NCBI GenBank assembly: GCA_963575745.1
Contig: CAUYUJ010019619.1
Span: 111,318-175,317, forward strand
Direction of reading: 5' to 3'
Source of the DNA: Prorocentrum cordatum
Taxonomy: Eukaryota > Sar > Dinophyceae > Prorocentrales > Prorocentraceae
DNA: 64,000 nucleotides
The notes beneath the pieces were generated by a model. That model was given only the letters and a program-made list of their open reading frames with translations. It was not told the origin of the DNA and did no database searches. Of this stretch, positions 9,459 to 20,125 are shown piece by piece. Both the position numbers and the translations under genes were made by a program. Each line of letters opens with the position of its first letter. Position 1 is the first letter of the stretch.

Positions 9459-10900
9459 AAATTTGACCCGCTTAGCGACAACATTTTTCTGGAGATGGAC
9501 CTCGAGAGTGGTGTTTCTTGGCTGAGAGACCTACTATCACCCGCCACATTCCTGGTTAAGCCCCTCAGCCGCATGCTCCCTTCATGGAGGAATTGGTGAG
9601 ATCTGTGTGGGACGCGTGCGTGAGAACACAGATCCGTCATGGCTCGTCTCCAGCACCCCCAAAGGTCACCACGTCCGCCTTGCGGGTTTTGCGGCATGGC
9701 GTTTGGAGTGTTCCTACAGACAAGGACAGCGGCTTCGTTTTATGTCACAAACTGAAGCTGCATGGTTTTCGTTTCCAGTTTTCGGAATCCTGCGTGGCGC
9801 CGCGAGCTTGGCGCGCATTGTTTCGACATGCGCGCGCGAGACGCTGGCGACGAATATTTGGAGATGTACAAGGGCATTTGCAGCATCGGAAGAGACACCG
9901 GGACAAAGATCTGTTGAGAGCTCTGGTCAGCAGTTCTTCGGATGCTGGCGCCATCCGGCCCAGGGCCTCCGCCGCAGCCAAGACCCCCAAGGCCCAGGGG
10001 AATTGTACGGCACGGCTCCTTCACTGCATGCGCCCGCGGAACCCATTTGTTCCAACCACGCGGTACGTGAGCCATCTTTTACGCCAGTAGATTCTCTGAA
10101 TCCCCCAAATTTCTGCAAGCATTGCGGCATCAATCGTTCACACCGCGCGTGGCCATCATAAAGATAGACATACAAAATTGTTTCTGGGTGGGCCACATGA
10201 GGCGCTAATTAATCGCAGTTCGAGGTTTTCCCAGGAGCGCCGACAACATATGTACATTGCTGCATTGACGTTTACCCTGGAGAACCAGTTTGTGGAGGCC
10301 GCAGGCTTCGACGCCATTTGGCAGGTCCTGAGCGGCAGCGGGATGGGCATGATTTGCAGTGGTGAGATCGCACACGCAGCGTTTTACTTTTTAGTCGAGA
10401 ACACTGTTCTTGCAAACGCAATGTTCGTGCAGTCGGTAGGCCTGGCGGCGGATCTCCGTGCCAAGGACGACGCCATCGTTTTCCTGGACGGCCCGAACAA
10501 CAATCCAGACCTGCTTGTTCGTTGCGACGCTGAGCATGGAGCCTTCGCCCTTCGCTTCGAAGCTCGAAATAACGATTCCGTCGGAAGTGTTTTTTAGACG
10601 TGCTTCCTTCCAGACGGCCCGATGCGTGCAAATTCAGATGCAGGGCGCATGGGAAGACGACCGGTCAATGGACCCCCTATGCGAGGACAGTCTCCGCGCG
10701 CCTTCCGCGCATAGAGCGCGGCCGATGACCGTGGCGAAATTGTGCAGTTCCCCTTTTTTCGCTCAACAGCACGTCTCGCGGTTCGCAAGACGCCCGAGGG
10801 CATCAGGCGCCAGACCTCCCATCCTGCAAGCCGCTGGCAAGTTGCAGGCTTGCCTCGCGTGCTGCGCCGTCTCAACGCGATATGGCCCAGCGCGACGGGC
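9459..10900 (+). pseudogene. Reverse-transcriptase pseudogene
   Basis: Successive frames carry reverse-transcriptase landmarks in order. WSVPTDKDSGFVLC (about 9700-9750) matches the TDK-G motif before the fingers. AKTPKAQG and CTARLLH (about 9970-10030) fit the K-x-x-K-x-x-G / R-x-(I/L)-H element. IKIDIQNCFW (10158-10187) is motif A with its Asp at 10167-10169. GSGMGMICSGEIAHAAFY (about 10334-10390) is motif B. RAKDDAIVF (10457-10483) is motif C with the Asp pair at 10466-10471. PLCEDSLRAPSAHRARP near 10680-10725 fits the downstream connection region. The pieces need at least three frame changes and there is a stop at 10088-10090, so the copy is dead. A non-LTR or Penelope-like source is likely; the exact clade cannot be assigned. 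Confidence 0.65.
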
Positions 10901-11067
10901 CTCTGGCTGCACCTACGGCGCGACGGACCTCGAGCTGCACCTAACTTGGCGGCTGGGTGACTCCCACGTGTTCCAGAAGCTCAAGGCATTGAAAACAGAT
11001 GATTGCCATGAGTACGAAGACTTTTGTTTCATCAATGGAGGTTAGTTGGGGTAGGACGGTGGTTTTA

Positions 11068-11205
11068 GCCGTAGAATTCCGATATCATGCGCGAGGTCAG
11101 AAGAAGGGCTCCGACGGCATGCAGGCCCAACGCGCACAAAATCCGAGGCTACAGCAGGGGTGGTAAAGTCCCTCGGGTCTATTATTTTGCACGACACAGG
11201 GCGGG
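11068..11205 (+). repeat. Direct repeat copy B flanking the retroelement remnant
   Basis: Second copy of the repeat at 7380-7520. It begins about 100 bases after the last reverse-transcriptase-like sequence and runs into an (ATC)n tract. Confidence 0.7.
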
Positions 11206-11214
11206 AAAACACAT

Positions 11215-11262
11215 CATCATCAGCATCATCATCATCATCAGCATCATCATCATCATCAAAGG
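11215..11262. repeat. (ATC)n microsatellite
   Basis: Short run of ATC/CAT triplets interrupted by CAG triplets. Confidence 0.9.
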
Positions 11263-11413
11263 CCGCCGCGAGCTCAGGCCATCGTTGAAGCAGCGGCCTC
11301 CTCATCAGCGCCCCCCCGCCCAACACTGAGGCAGAGGGCCTTCCGACGGCGCCCCGCGCCAGGGCCATGCTGCAGGCTGTGCTCCAGCGCGCGGGCACCG
11401 CTCGCCTGACGGC

Positions 11414-12787
11414 GTGGCGAGGAGGCTTCCGATGGAGCTGACGCGGAGCCCGACGCGCAGTGGCGCCCCCCCGTCTGGGGCGAGGCGCTCGCGCGCCCAG
11501 GCGCACCGGCAACGAGCCCGCCGTCGCCACATTTGCCACGGAGCCGCCCTGGGCCTCCCGCCTGGCCTGTCGCACGTGAGGGACCAGCTCAACCAGAGCA
11601 CGCCGATCTGGCTGCGCAAGCCTGAGGGCGCCACAAACGAGGAGCACGCTTCCTTCTACACGCCCATGTACAACGAAGGGGCGAACCACCTGGCCACGAA
11701 GCATGTCAGCATCGAGGGGCCGCTCGATATCCACGCGCTGCTCTTCGCGCCCCTTCGGGCTCCCCTCGAGTCCGCGAAGCTGTGTAATCACATGCAGCTC
11801 TCCGAGCGGAGCGTCTTCTTCACGGACTCCTGCGATGAGTTCATGCCCGAGTGGTTCCACATTGTGAAAGGCGCGATCCATTCGAAATTTCTGCCGCAGA
11901 ACATAATGTGCCAGACCCCGCAGCAGAACAACATCACGCGTGTGATCAGGAAGCACCTCGTCAAGCACTGCCTAGAACTGTTCGCGGAGATAACCGAGAA
12001 GCAGGACACCTACAACAAGCTCCACGAGCAATTTGGCAAGTGCCTCCGTCTGGACGTGCAGCAGACCCGTGCCGAGGACCGCATCAATGGCGTCTCTCGC
12101 TCTCCGTGCACCACCAATGGCCCCACTCCCTACGAAGAGATCTGCGCCGAGCCCGAGCGGCTCCCCGAGGGCAGCATCAAGGAACCCATGGGCTACTACT
12201 TCGAGACGTGCCCCAACTCCAGCAACTTCGATTCCAAGGCGGACATCATGATGGACCCCACTAACAAAGAGGAGCTGATGTGCTACCACACCTCCACGCT
12301 CAGGGACGAGACCAGCCGTCCGAAGGATCGCGAGATTGTTGACACCTGCTACGCTGACACAGATGCTCCTTCCATGGCCGATTCCATCGACGAGTTCATC
12401 CTTGTTGTCATCCACGACGCCATTAACAAGGCCCTCGCTACTGAGATGACTCGCCTTACAGGCACCAGCGAGGAGATCGCATGCCTGGCCATCGAGCGCG
12501 CGTACGACGCCACCGTCTCTCACCCCTTCTGGGACCAGGTCGGCGCGCTGATGGCTGTCAACAGTTCGGCAATGGAGCACATCCGCGATCTCGACGAGGA
12601 ACAATTTGCACGGACGCACGATGAGCTCGGCGGCAACTCACAGTCCACGGTCAAGGAGGACGGCAGGGCAGGATGCGATCATCATCGGTCGACGCTAACC
12701 TTTCTGCGTGAGACTGACATTCTGCAGATTATGGCGTGCAGCCATCGACATAGTGCCATAGGCGCTAGTGCCCTCCTCCTTGTATAG
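11414..12787 (+). CDS. Hsp90 middle-domain-like reading frame, probably a degenerate paralogue
   Basis: Residues about 57-218 of this 457-residue frame match the Hsp90 middle domain: TPIWLRKPEGATNEEHASFY, LATKHVSIEGPLDIHALLF, VFFTDSCDEFMPEWFHIVKG, LPQNIMCQTPQQNN, TRVIRKHLVKHCLELFAEI and LHEQFGKCLRLDV. The N-terminal ATPase domain is absent; the upstream 56 residues are Arg/Ala-rich and unrelated. In the catalytic loop the invariant Arg (Arg380 of yeast Hsp82, within LSREMLQQ) is Cys here (TGC at 11909-11911), while the following Gln is kept. After residue 220 similarity to Hsp90 fades, and no MEEVD-type terminus is present. The frame is open throughout, yet loss of the ATPase domain and the catalytic Arg makes chaperone activity very unlikely. 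It is best read as a decayed or repurposed copy. Confidence 0.7.
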   Translation: MARRLPMELTRSPTRSGAPPSGARRSRAQAHRQRARRRHICHGAALGLPPGLSHVRDQLNQSTPIWLRKPEGATNEEHASFYTPMYNEGANHLATKHVSIEGPLDIHALLFAPLRAPLESAKLCNHMQLSERSVFFTDSCDEFMPEWFHIVKGAIHSKFLPQNIMCQTPQQNNITRVIRKHLVKHCLELFAEITEKQDTYNKLHEQFGKCLRLDVQQTRAEDRINGVSRSPCTTNGPTPYEEICAEPERLPEGSIKEPMGYYFETCPNSSNFDSKADIMMDPTNKEELMCYHTSTLRDETSRPKDREIVDTCYADTDAPSMADSIDEFILVVIHDAINKALATEMTRLTGTSEEIACLAIERAYDATVSHPFWDQVGALMAVNSSAMEHIRDLDEEQFARTHDELGGNSQSTVKEDGRAGCDHHRSTLTFLRETDILQIMACSHRHSAIGASALLLV

Positions 12788-12958
12788 CCTCTTCCACAAT
12801 GTTCCGAGGCAGCGCAGCGCAGCCCCCCTGTGCCAGCACCCTCAGAGCGTGGCCCCGCGCGGGGCATCCCGAGAACTACCGGCTCTCTGCGACGGACCGT
12901 ATACTATTTCTTTAGACCTGCCATCTCTGCAGTTTTGTCCTTACGTCGAGGAAAAATC

Positions 12959-13195
12959 AGCATCATGATCATCAACATCATCATCATCATCATCATCACC
13001 ATCAGTATCATCGTATTTATCCTCACCGTCATCATCTCCGCCATCACCATCGTCATACCATCACCATCATAAGCATCATCGTCAGCATCATCAACAGCAG
13101 CATCATCATCATTATCACCATAATCATCAGCATCAGGATCACGATCATCACCAGCAGCAGCAGCATCATTCTCAGCCGCATCACTATCATCGGCC
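12959..13195. repeat. Imperfect (ATC)n microsatellite
   Basis: ATC/CAT triplets with scattered substitutions (CAC, CAG, CGT). Confidence 0.9.
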
Positions 13196-13864
13196 CTGCT
13201 GGCGACGCGCATGGAGCTCAAGCGGAGGGGCAGGGCGCATGCCGACTCTTCCGATTTGATTCGGTGCGATTCGATGTCTTCCGATTCGAGTCGATTTCGG
13301 ATTCCGATTTGGAATTCGGTGTTTCAGTGCAGGCCTCAGTGGCCTGCCGATTTCTGCCGATTCGACTTCTCCCAACTAGGCTGCCGATTTTCGCCGGCCC
13401 GATTCACGTCGATCGCCAGCCCGATGCATCGATTCGATTCTGGGCTCCTCTGGGGAAGGCGAGAGGCCCTGCAGGAAACCCGTACGACCGGGCACTTCCA
13501 GATGGCGCATCGCGCCGCCAGCTCCGGCCCACCACGCTCGCCAGCTCGCCACGCCGTATACTTCCCGGCCCCCGAGCGTCGACGCCCCGAGCCTCTCGCG
13601 GCCCCCCGCCCCGCGCCGCGGAGCGGCACGCCACCCGCTTGCCTGGCATCGCCTGTCGACGGGCCGCTGCCGCGACGCCCCACGCAGACGTCCCTGCATC
13701 GCAGCTCCGACGACGTGATTTTTCGCAGCCAGGCGGTTTGCTCCTCGACTTCGGCCTCTGGGGCCCGTGGGGCCCGGTCCCCACGGGCCTTCGACAGTGG
13801 ATCCGGGACGAGAACCTCCCCCCTGGGAACATGGCGAAAGTTTCAGGCCCGCGCACGGAAAAAA

Positions 13865-13865
<1 letters not shown>

Positions 13866-13899
<34 letters not shown>
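13866..13899. repeat. (CA)n microsatellite
   Basis: About 17 uninterrupted CA dinucleotides. Confidence 0.95.
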
Positions 13900-13900
<1 letters not shown>

Positions 13901-13974
13901 CGTCGGAGGAAGATCCAGACCCCCTCTCGTCGCGAAAAAATCACGGCGGACCGCTGTTTGCCATTACCTGGCTC

Positions 13975-14025
13975 CGGGGGCCCTCGCGGGCCCTGGGGCC
14001 GTCAAGGAAGGACTCGGGATGAACT
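13975..14025 (+). repeat. Dispersed CCGTCA-GACTC motif, copy 1
   Basis: GGGCCCTGGGGCCGTCAAGG followed by ACTCGGGATGAA. Related copies occur near 14740, 28395, 31525, 43610 and 43785, all on the plus strand. Confidence 0.5.
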
Positions 14026-14739
14026 GCCCGTCCCGGGGAGTGGGCCGAGGCCTCTCGGGATCGGCGCTGTGGCAAACGTCAGAACGTCGTGGATCTGGGA
14101 ACGGCCGATGCTCTTCAGGACGTGTGTCAGCCGTTGGCCCCGCGTGTCTACCCCGTGTGGGCCCTCGTTGTCCCGCCCGCGTCCCGCGGAAGGGCTTCTG
14201 GTGGAGAAGCGCACGGTGGCGCTAGCACACGTCCTGGGGATCAATCGAAGCGGGTCCCGGAGGTGTGGTCCCCAGCTTCGGCCACGCGCAGAGGGGGGCA
14301 GGGGGGTGGGGAAGGCTTCTTAGAAGCACCCCTGCTGCTCAGGAGGCGCGGGCCCTGTCTGTCAATGGAAGGCCGGCGCCTTCTAAGAAGCAGTCTCCTT
14401 TCTGAGAAGCCGTACCCCCTGCCATGACCCCTCTTGCGCGCGCCGCCAACAGCTTCGCGTTCCAAGGGCCTTCCCCTCCCCGGGTCCCTCTGGAGCCGCG
14501 ACGGGGGGGATTGGCCCAGGGAGGAGAGGCAGCGACCCCCCGCCCCTCATTCGTCACCAAGCGGGGCCTGGACCCCCATGCACACCCAGGAGCGATTGGT
14601 CTCGTGATCGGGGGCCTCACCACCGCTGATTCATCGGTCTCGTGATTCACGATATACCGATACCTCCTCGAGGGGTAACTTCGAGGGTCAAGCAAGCTGA
14701 TTGTCATTTTTTTCGGCGTCTCGAGGCCTTTTTTTGGCC

Positions 14740-14775
14740 GCCGGGGCCGTCAGAAGTCGACTCACGATGGAAAAT
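14740..14775 (+). repeat. Dispersed CCGTCA-GACTC motif, copy 2
   Basis: GGGGCCGTCAGAAGTCGACT followed by CACGATGGAAAA. Confidence 0.4.
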
Positions 14776-14884
14776 TGTGCAAGGATAGACTCTGGGAGGG
14801 GTCCAGAGAAAGATTGTGATTGAGGTGTTGACAATCATATCGATGCCCGTGCCCCTCCCTCGATTTTGCAGTGATTGCGGCCTT

Positions 14885-14975
14885 CGCGGGGGGCCATCGT
14901 CGCCGTGGCTGGAGTCGCTTTCTGGTCGGAACGCGTCCTAGGAGAGGTCTGGGGAGCAGCGGTGTCGGCACATGT
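14885..14975 (+). repeat. Intron-type dispersed repeat, copy 1
   Basis: Shares CGTCGCCGTGGCTGGAGTCG, then GAACGCGTCCTAGGAGAGG and TCTGGGGAG, with the copies at 28222-28310, 30500-30612 (reverse) and 32727-32872. No coding exons are seen next to this copy. Confidence 0.55.
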
Positions 14976-15635
14976 TTCGTTCCCTCAGGAGTGGTGGCGG
15001 CTGCGCCAGGCGCGGACCGATCTGAAAATACATCGGGCGGCCGCACTCGGGTTCCCATCGGATCTGGTTTCTGTTCTTCTTGTTCGTCCAGGTTAGTGGT
15101 TCAGGCCTTCTGATTTTGGTTATGCGGGTTCCTCGCGTTGCGCGTTCTGGGTCTGTGACGGAGCCCCCCTCTGTGTTGCCGATGTGGTAGTTGTTGAGCC
15201 GCTCTGACGTCGTAAGCCAGGCGACGCTCCAGGGCGACCAGCTGTATCATTCCTGCTGGCCCACATCAGATTCCTCGCCCAACTCCTCATTCTCTTCGTT
15301 CGCTTGTCCCTCCCAATACTCCACCACTGTCAACTCTGCCTCGGCATCCTTATCCTATTACGCCTCTCCGCCTTTTCCTCCGCTCTCCCATCTCCCCCTC
15401 ATCCTCCACATCCTCATGCTCCACTCCAGCTTTTCCTCTGCCTCCTCATCCTCGTCCGCCTCTTCCTCATTCTCCTCCTCCTCCTCCCCCCTCCTCCGCC
15501 GTCTTCTCCGCCTCCTCCTCAGCCAGGTGGCGTTTTGGGGCGAGCAGCTGTACAACACCTCTGGGCAGCTGGCAGAGGTAACCGCCGAGAGGATTGGGAA
15601 TCCGGGGGCAGCAACAGTTCATTATGTTTTCTCCT

Positions 15636-15746
15636 CGCCAAGCTTTTCCTCCTCGTCCTCCCCCTCCTCCTCCTCCTCCTCCTCCTCCTCCTCCTCCTCC
15701 TCCTCCTGCTCCTCCTCCTCCTCCTCCGCATCATCACCGCCATCAA

Positions 15747-15830
<84 letters not shown>

Positions 15831-16020
15831 TACCACTACCATCCTCATCATCATCAGCAGCATCATCATCGTCATCAGCATCATCATCAGCATCATCATC
15901 AGCATCAGCATCGTCATTATCATCGTCACCACCATCATCATCATTGCCATCGTCGTCATCACCATCATCATCATCGTCAGCATCATCATTATCGTCATCA
16001 GGTTCAGCATCGTCATCTCT
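15636..16020. repeat. (TCC)n passing into (ATC)n
   Basis: About 90 bases of TCC triplets, then nearly 300 bases of ATC triplets with CAG and CGT interruptions. Confidence 0.95.
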
Positions 16021-16498
16021 ATCACCACAATCACCGAAATAGAATCCGCGCGCGCGCGGCTTGTTGGTACTCCACTGCCACGCACTTAGCGGCCCGCGCG
16101 GACTTCAGCGTCTGCGCTCCGATTTCCCACGCATCGCCATAACATCCCAGGGTGTCAATATGGAATGAATACGCCAGCAATCAAAACATAAGTCTGGTTT
16201 GAAACGCGGGCTGAACGCGCGAACCCATGGCCCGCGCATGCGCGACGGTCGAGACCTTGCGCTCGTTCTTCATTAGATTGTCGGGCAAGCGGAAGGGCCA
16301 TTCGCCCCCGCCGCCTGGCGCGCGAAAGCAGCACCCGCGCGGGGGCGGCATTGGCGCCCCGCGCGCCTTCCCCAGCGCCCATTGCGGGGAGCGGATACAA
16401 CAGGGCTTGCTCACCATGCGCACATGTGGATGTTAGCATCCTTCACGCCGTCGCGGTCTGATGTGCACGACTTGGGTTTGTGCGCCCATCCCAATATC

Positions 16499-16661
16499 CC
16501 ATCTCACGGAGGTGTCCGCGTCGTTCGGGGCGCCCGCCTCGCGCGCCCGCTCGCGCATCCAGATGCGCGCGTCGCTTGCCCATCTCACGGAGGTGTCCGC
16601 GTCGTCCAAGCCGCCCGCCTCGTGCGCCCGCTCGCGCACGCATGCGCGCGCATCGCTTGCG
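16499..16661. repeat. Tandem duplication, two units of about 81 bp
   Basis: Both units read CATCTCACGGAGGTGTCCGC, then CGCCCGCCTCG and GCGCCCGCTCGCGCA, and differ at a few positions. Confidence 0.8.
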
Positions 16662-16744
16662 GCGCAGCGATTGGTTTTGCCGCAATGGTCCTCCCCCTCA
16701 GGCGCGCGGCATATTTGCGCCGCGTTAATTCTCTTGCACAGGGT

Positions 16745-16786
16745 GTCTAGAGCTCCGACCACTGTATTTCGGCACCGCCCCCCCCC

Positions 16787-16839
<53 letters not shown>

Positions 16840-16908
16840 CATCATCATCATCCACATCATCATCATCATCATCACCATCATCATCACCATCATAACCACC
16901 ATCATCAG

Positions 16909-16941
<33 letters not shown>

Positions 16942-19060
16942 CATCATCATCATCATGCGCCCCCTCCGTCTCAGCGCCCTCCCGCGGCTCCAGCGCCCGC
17001 CCAGTGCCCCCTCCGCCCCGACCACTTTATTTCGGCACCGCCCCCCCCCCCGCTCCGCCCCCTCCCCCGCGCCGTCTCAGCGCCCCCCCGCGGCTCCAGC
17101 GCCCGCCCAGTGCCCCCTCCGCCTCGACCACTTTATTTCGGCACCGCACCCCCCCCCCGCTCCGCCCCCTCCCCCGCGCCGTCTCAGCGCCCCCCCGCGG
17201 CTCCAGCGCCCGCCCAGTGCCTCCTCCGCCCCGACCACTTTATTTCGGCACCGCATCCCCCCTCCCCGCTCCGCCCCCTCCCCCGCGCCGTCTCAGCGCC
17301 CCCGCGCGGCTCCAGCGCCCGCCAGTGCCCCCTCCGCCCCGACCACTTATTTCGGCACCGCACCCCCCTCACCCGCTCCGCCCACTCCCCCGCGCCGTCT
17401 CAGCGCCCCCGCGCGGCTGCCGGCGCCTCAGGCCCAGTGCACCTCCGCCCCGACCACTTTTATTTCGGACCGCGCACACCCCCACCCCGCTCCCTCCCCT
17501 TCCCCGCCCGTCTCAGCGCCCCTGCGCGCTCCGCGCCTGCGCGGGCCCCCCTCCGCCCGACCACTTTATTTCGGCACGCACCACCCCCCCCTCCGCTCCG
17601 CCCCCTCCCCCGCGCCGTCTCCAGCGCCCCGCGGCCTCAGCGCCCGCCCAGTGCGCCCCTCGCCCCGACCACTTTATTTCGGTAACCGCACCCCCCCCGC
17701 TCCGCCCCCTCCCCCGCGCCGTCTCAGCGCCCCCCCGCGGCTCCAGCGCCCGCCCAGTGCCCCCTCCGCCCCGACCACTTTATTTCGGCACCGCACCCCC
17801 CCCCCGCTCCGCCCCCTCCCCCGCGCCGTCTCAGCGCCCCCCCGCGGCTCCAGCGCCCGCCCAGTGCCCCCTCCGCCCCGACCACTTTATTTCGGCACCG
17901 TTCCGCCCCCTCCCCCCCCGCTCCGCCCCTCCCCCGCGCCGTCTCAGCGCCCCCCCGCGGCTCCAGCGCCCGCCCAGTGCCCCCTCCGCCCCGACCATTT
18001 TATTTCGGCACGCACCCCCCTCCCCGTCCGCCCCCTCCCCCGCGCAGTCCCGCGCCCCCCCGCGCTGCGGCGCCCGCCAGTGCCCCTCCGCCCCGACCAG
18101 TTTATTTCGGCACCGCACCCCCCCCCCCTCTCCGCCCCCTCCCCGCGCCGTCCAACGCTCCCCCCCCGCGCTCCAGCGCCCGCCCAGTGCCCCCACCGCC
18201 CGGACCACTTTATTCGGCACCGCACCCCCCCCGCTCCGCCCCCTCCCCCGGCGTCTCAGCGCCCCCCCGCGCTCCAGCGCCCGCCCAGTGCCCCCTCCGC
18301 CCCGACCACTTTATTTCGGCACCGCACCCCCCCCCCCGCTCCGCCCCCTCCCCCGCGCCGTCTCAGCGCCCCCCCCGCGGCTCCAGCGCCCGCCCAGTGC
18401 CCCCTCCGCCCCGACCACTTTATTTCGGCACCGCACCCCCCCCCCGCTCCGCCCCCTCCCCCGCGCCGTCTCAGCGCCCCCCGCGGCTCCAGACGCCCGC
18501 CCAGTGCCCCTCCGCCCCGACCATTTATTCGGCACCGCACCCCCCCGCTCCGCCCCCTCCCCCGCGCCGTCTCATCGCCCCCCCGCGGCTCCAGCGCCCG
18601 CCCAGCGCCCCCTCCGCCCCGACCACTTTATTTCGGCCCGCACCCCCTCCCCCGCTCCGCCCCCTCCCCCGCGCCGTCTCAGCGCCCCCCCCGCGGCTCC
18701 AGGCCCGCCAGTGCCCCTCCCGCCCCGACCCTTTTTTATTTCGGCAGGACCCCCCCCCAATCCCCGCGCCCCCATCCGCATCCCCCCCGCCCACCAGCCA
18801 GCGCCCCCCCCCCCCCGCCCCGACCCCTCTTTTTTTCGGCACGGCACACCCCCTCCGCCCCGACCTCTTTATTTCGGCCGGCACACCCCCATCCGCATCC
18901 CCCCACCCACCAGCCAGCGCGCCCCCTCCGCCCCGACACCTTTCATTCCGGCCTCCGCCCCGACCTTTTTATTTCGGCACGGCACACCCCCTCCGCATCC
19001 CCTCCCCCGCGCGCCCCCTCCGCCCCGACCCATTTTTTTTATTTCGGCACGGCACGCGCA
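16745..19060. repeat. 107-bp GC-rich satellite array
   Basis: About 17 recognisable units of roughly 107 bases, each with ACCACTTTATTTCGGCACCG, a poly-C run, CTCCGCCCCCTCCCCC, GTCTCAGCGCC and GCGGCTCCAGCGCCCGCC. From about 18740 the units decay and lose the GTCTCAG part. Long Pro/Arg-rich frames through it are repeat translations, not a gene. Several units carry one-base gains or losses in C runs, which may be sequencing error. Confidence 0.9.
16785..16957. repeat. (ATC)n tract inside the first satellite unit
   Basis: The tract separates ACTGTATTTCGGCACCGCC (16758 onward) from GCGCCCCCTCCGTCTCAGCG, the two halves of one satellite unit. It occupies the place of the unit's poly-C run. Confidence 0.85.
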
Positions 19061-19309
19061 CCCCGCATCCCCCCTACCCACCAGCCCCCTCCATCCCGAG
19101 CGCCCCCTCCGCCACCCCGTCCACGAGCCAGCGCGCCCCCTTCGGCTCCTCCCTCTTCCTTTCTGTGCAAGAGCCACGGCACGCGTGCCACTTGTTGCCC
19201 CCGCTGCAGTGCACCAAATAGCTCGCGCCATTAGTGCCACCCCATAGATTGCACTGCGTGCAGTGTACCCGCCAGGCCGCATAACGTTGGATACATTCTT
19301 GTTTTTTCA

Positions 19310-19354
19310 AAAAAATATAATTATAATTATAACTATAATAATAATAGTAATAAT

Positions 19355-19395
<41 letters not shown>
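19310..19395. repeat. (AAT)n microsatellite
   Basis: TAA/AAT triplets with a few TAT interruptions, one of the few AT-rich stretches in the window. Confidence 0.95.
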
Positions 19396-19648
19396 GATCC
19401 AGCTATTCGGCCCCCTTTCCGAGTATTGACTTAACTGTGCTTTGCTGCGTTGAAATTTGCATGTTGTGATGCCAGGCTGTTCATTTCTGGGTGAAAAAAT
19501 GCCACCCCAGGCCAACTTGCATCGAAGCTCCTCCCCCATCTCACTTCTGTCACGAAATACCTATACGACTGCCCTGCGGGCGATAAGGAGGTTGGGGAGT
19601 GAGATCAAATGCCCACCCTGACTGACCTCCAGCCTGTCATCTTGATCT

Positions 19649-19690
19649 CATCTCTCTCTTTCTCTCTGTCTCTCTCTCTCTCTGTGTCTG
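19649..19690. repeat. (TC)n microsatellite
   Basis: TCTC run with occasional TT and TG interruptions. Confidence 0.9.
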
Positions 19691-19811
19691 GATTGGATTG
19701 GACAAGATGGATTGGATAAGATAAGCTCGATTGGATAAGAAAGCCCGCCGCAGGCGCCGAAAAAAATGAATTATGAAATTAGCCACATGCGTTAGCGCCG
19801 GAACGCCTAGG

Positions 19812-20003
19812 ACACCCGGGACACCCAGGCCACCCAGGACACCCGGGCCACCGCCCGGCCCAACTCGGACACCTCCCAGCCACCGGCGGACGGGGAACGG
19901 ACTTTCGCTCCTACTGACACCCGGGACACCCGGGACACCGCCCGGCCCAACTGGGACACCTCCCGGCCACCGGCGGACGGGGAACGGACTTTCGCTCCTA
20001 CTT
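19812..20003. repeat. Tandem duplication, two units of about 95 bp
   Basis: Each unit holds CACCCGGGACACC, CGCCCGGCCCAACT, GGACACCTCCC and CGGACGGGGAACGGACTTTC. A related sequence lies at 23900-24050. Confidence 0.8.
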
Positions 20004-20027
20004 CGGCTTAGCTACAGGAGGATCGCG

Positions 20028-20125
20028 CGCAGCTTCGCCTCGCCCGCACGCACGACACGAACACGATACCGAAACCGATTTCCCGGTGGGGGGTCTCCGT
20101 TTCATTGCGATCTCACCCCCCAACC
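20028..20125 (+). repeat. Dispersed repeat, first copy
   Basis: AGCTTCGCCTCGCCCGCACG, then ACGACACGAACACG, ACCGAAACCGA and GCGATCTCACCCCCC recur at 24080-24200 in the same orientation. Confidence 0.75.

Larger units (their letters stand above)
12788..15635. other. Gene-free region with repeats
   Basis: Open frames here follow composition bias: GATTCGATTC-type sequence near 13250-13440 and GC-rich sequence beyond. It contains (ATC)n, (CA)n, two copies of a CCGTCA-GACTC dispersed motif and one copy of the intron-type repeat, listed separately. A GGCTTCTTAGAAG / CTTCTAAGAAGC inverted pair lies at about 14317-14393. Confidence 0.4.

Noticed and set aside
15191-16089. Poly-Ser, poly-His, poly-Ile and poly-Met frames
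   Set aside because: These are the frames of (TCC)n and (ATC)n tracts. The same applies at 25.5, 27, 35.5, 39.5, 41.4, 53.5 and 60.2 kb.
16955-19234. Pro/Arg-rich open frames of over 700 codons
   Set aside because: They are translations of the 107-bp satellite and are open in more than one frame because the unit is C-rich and nearly stop-free.
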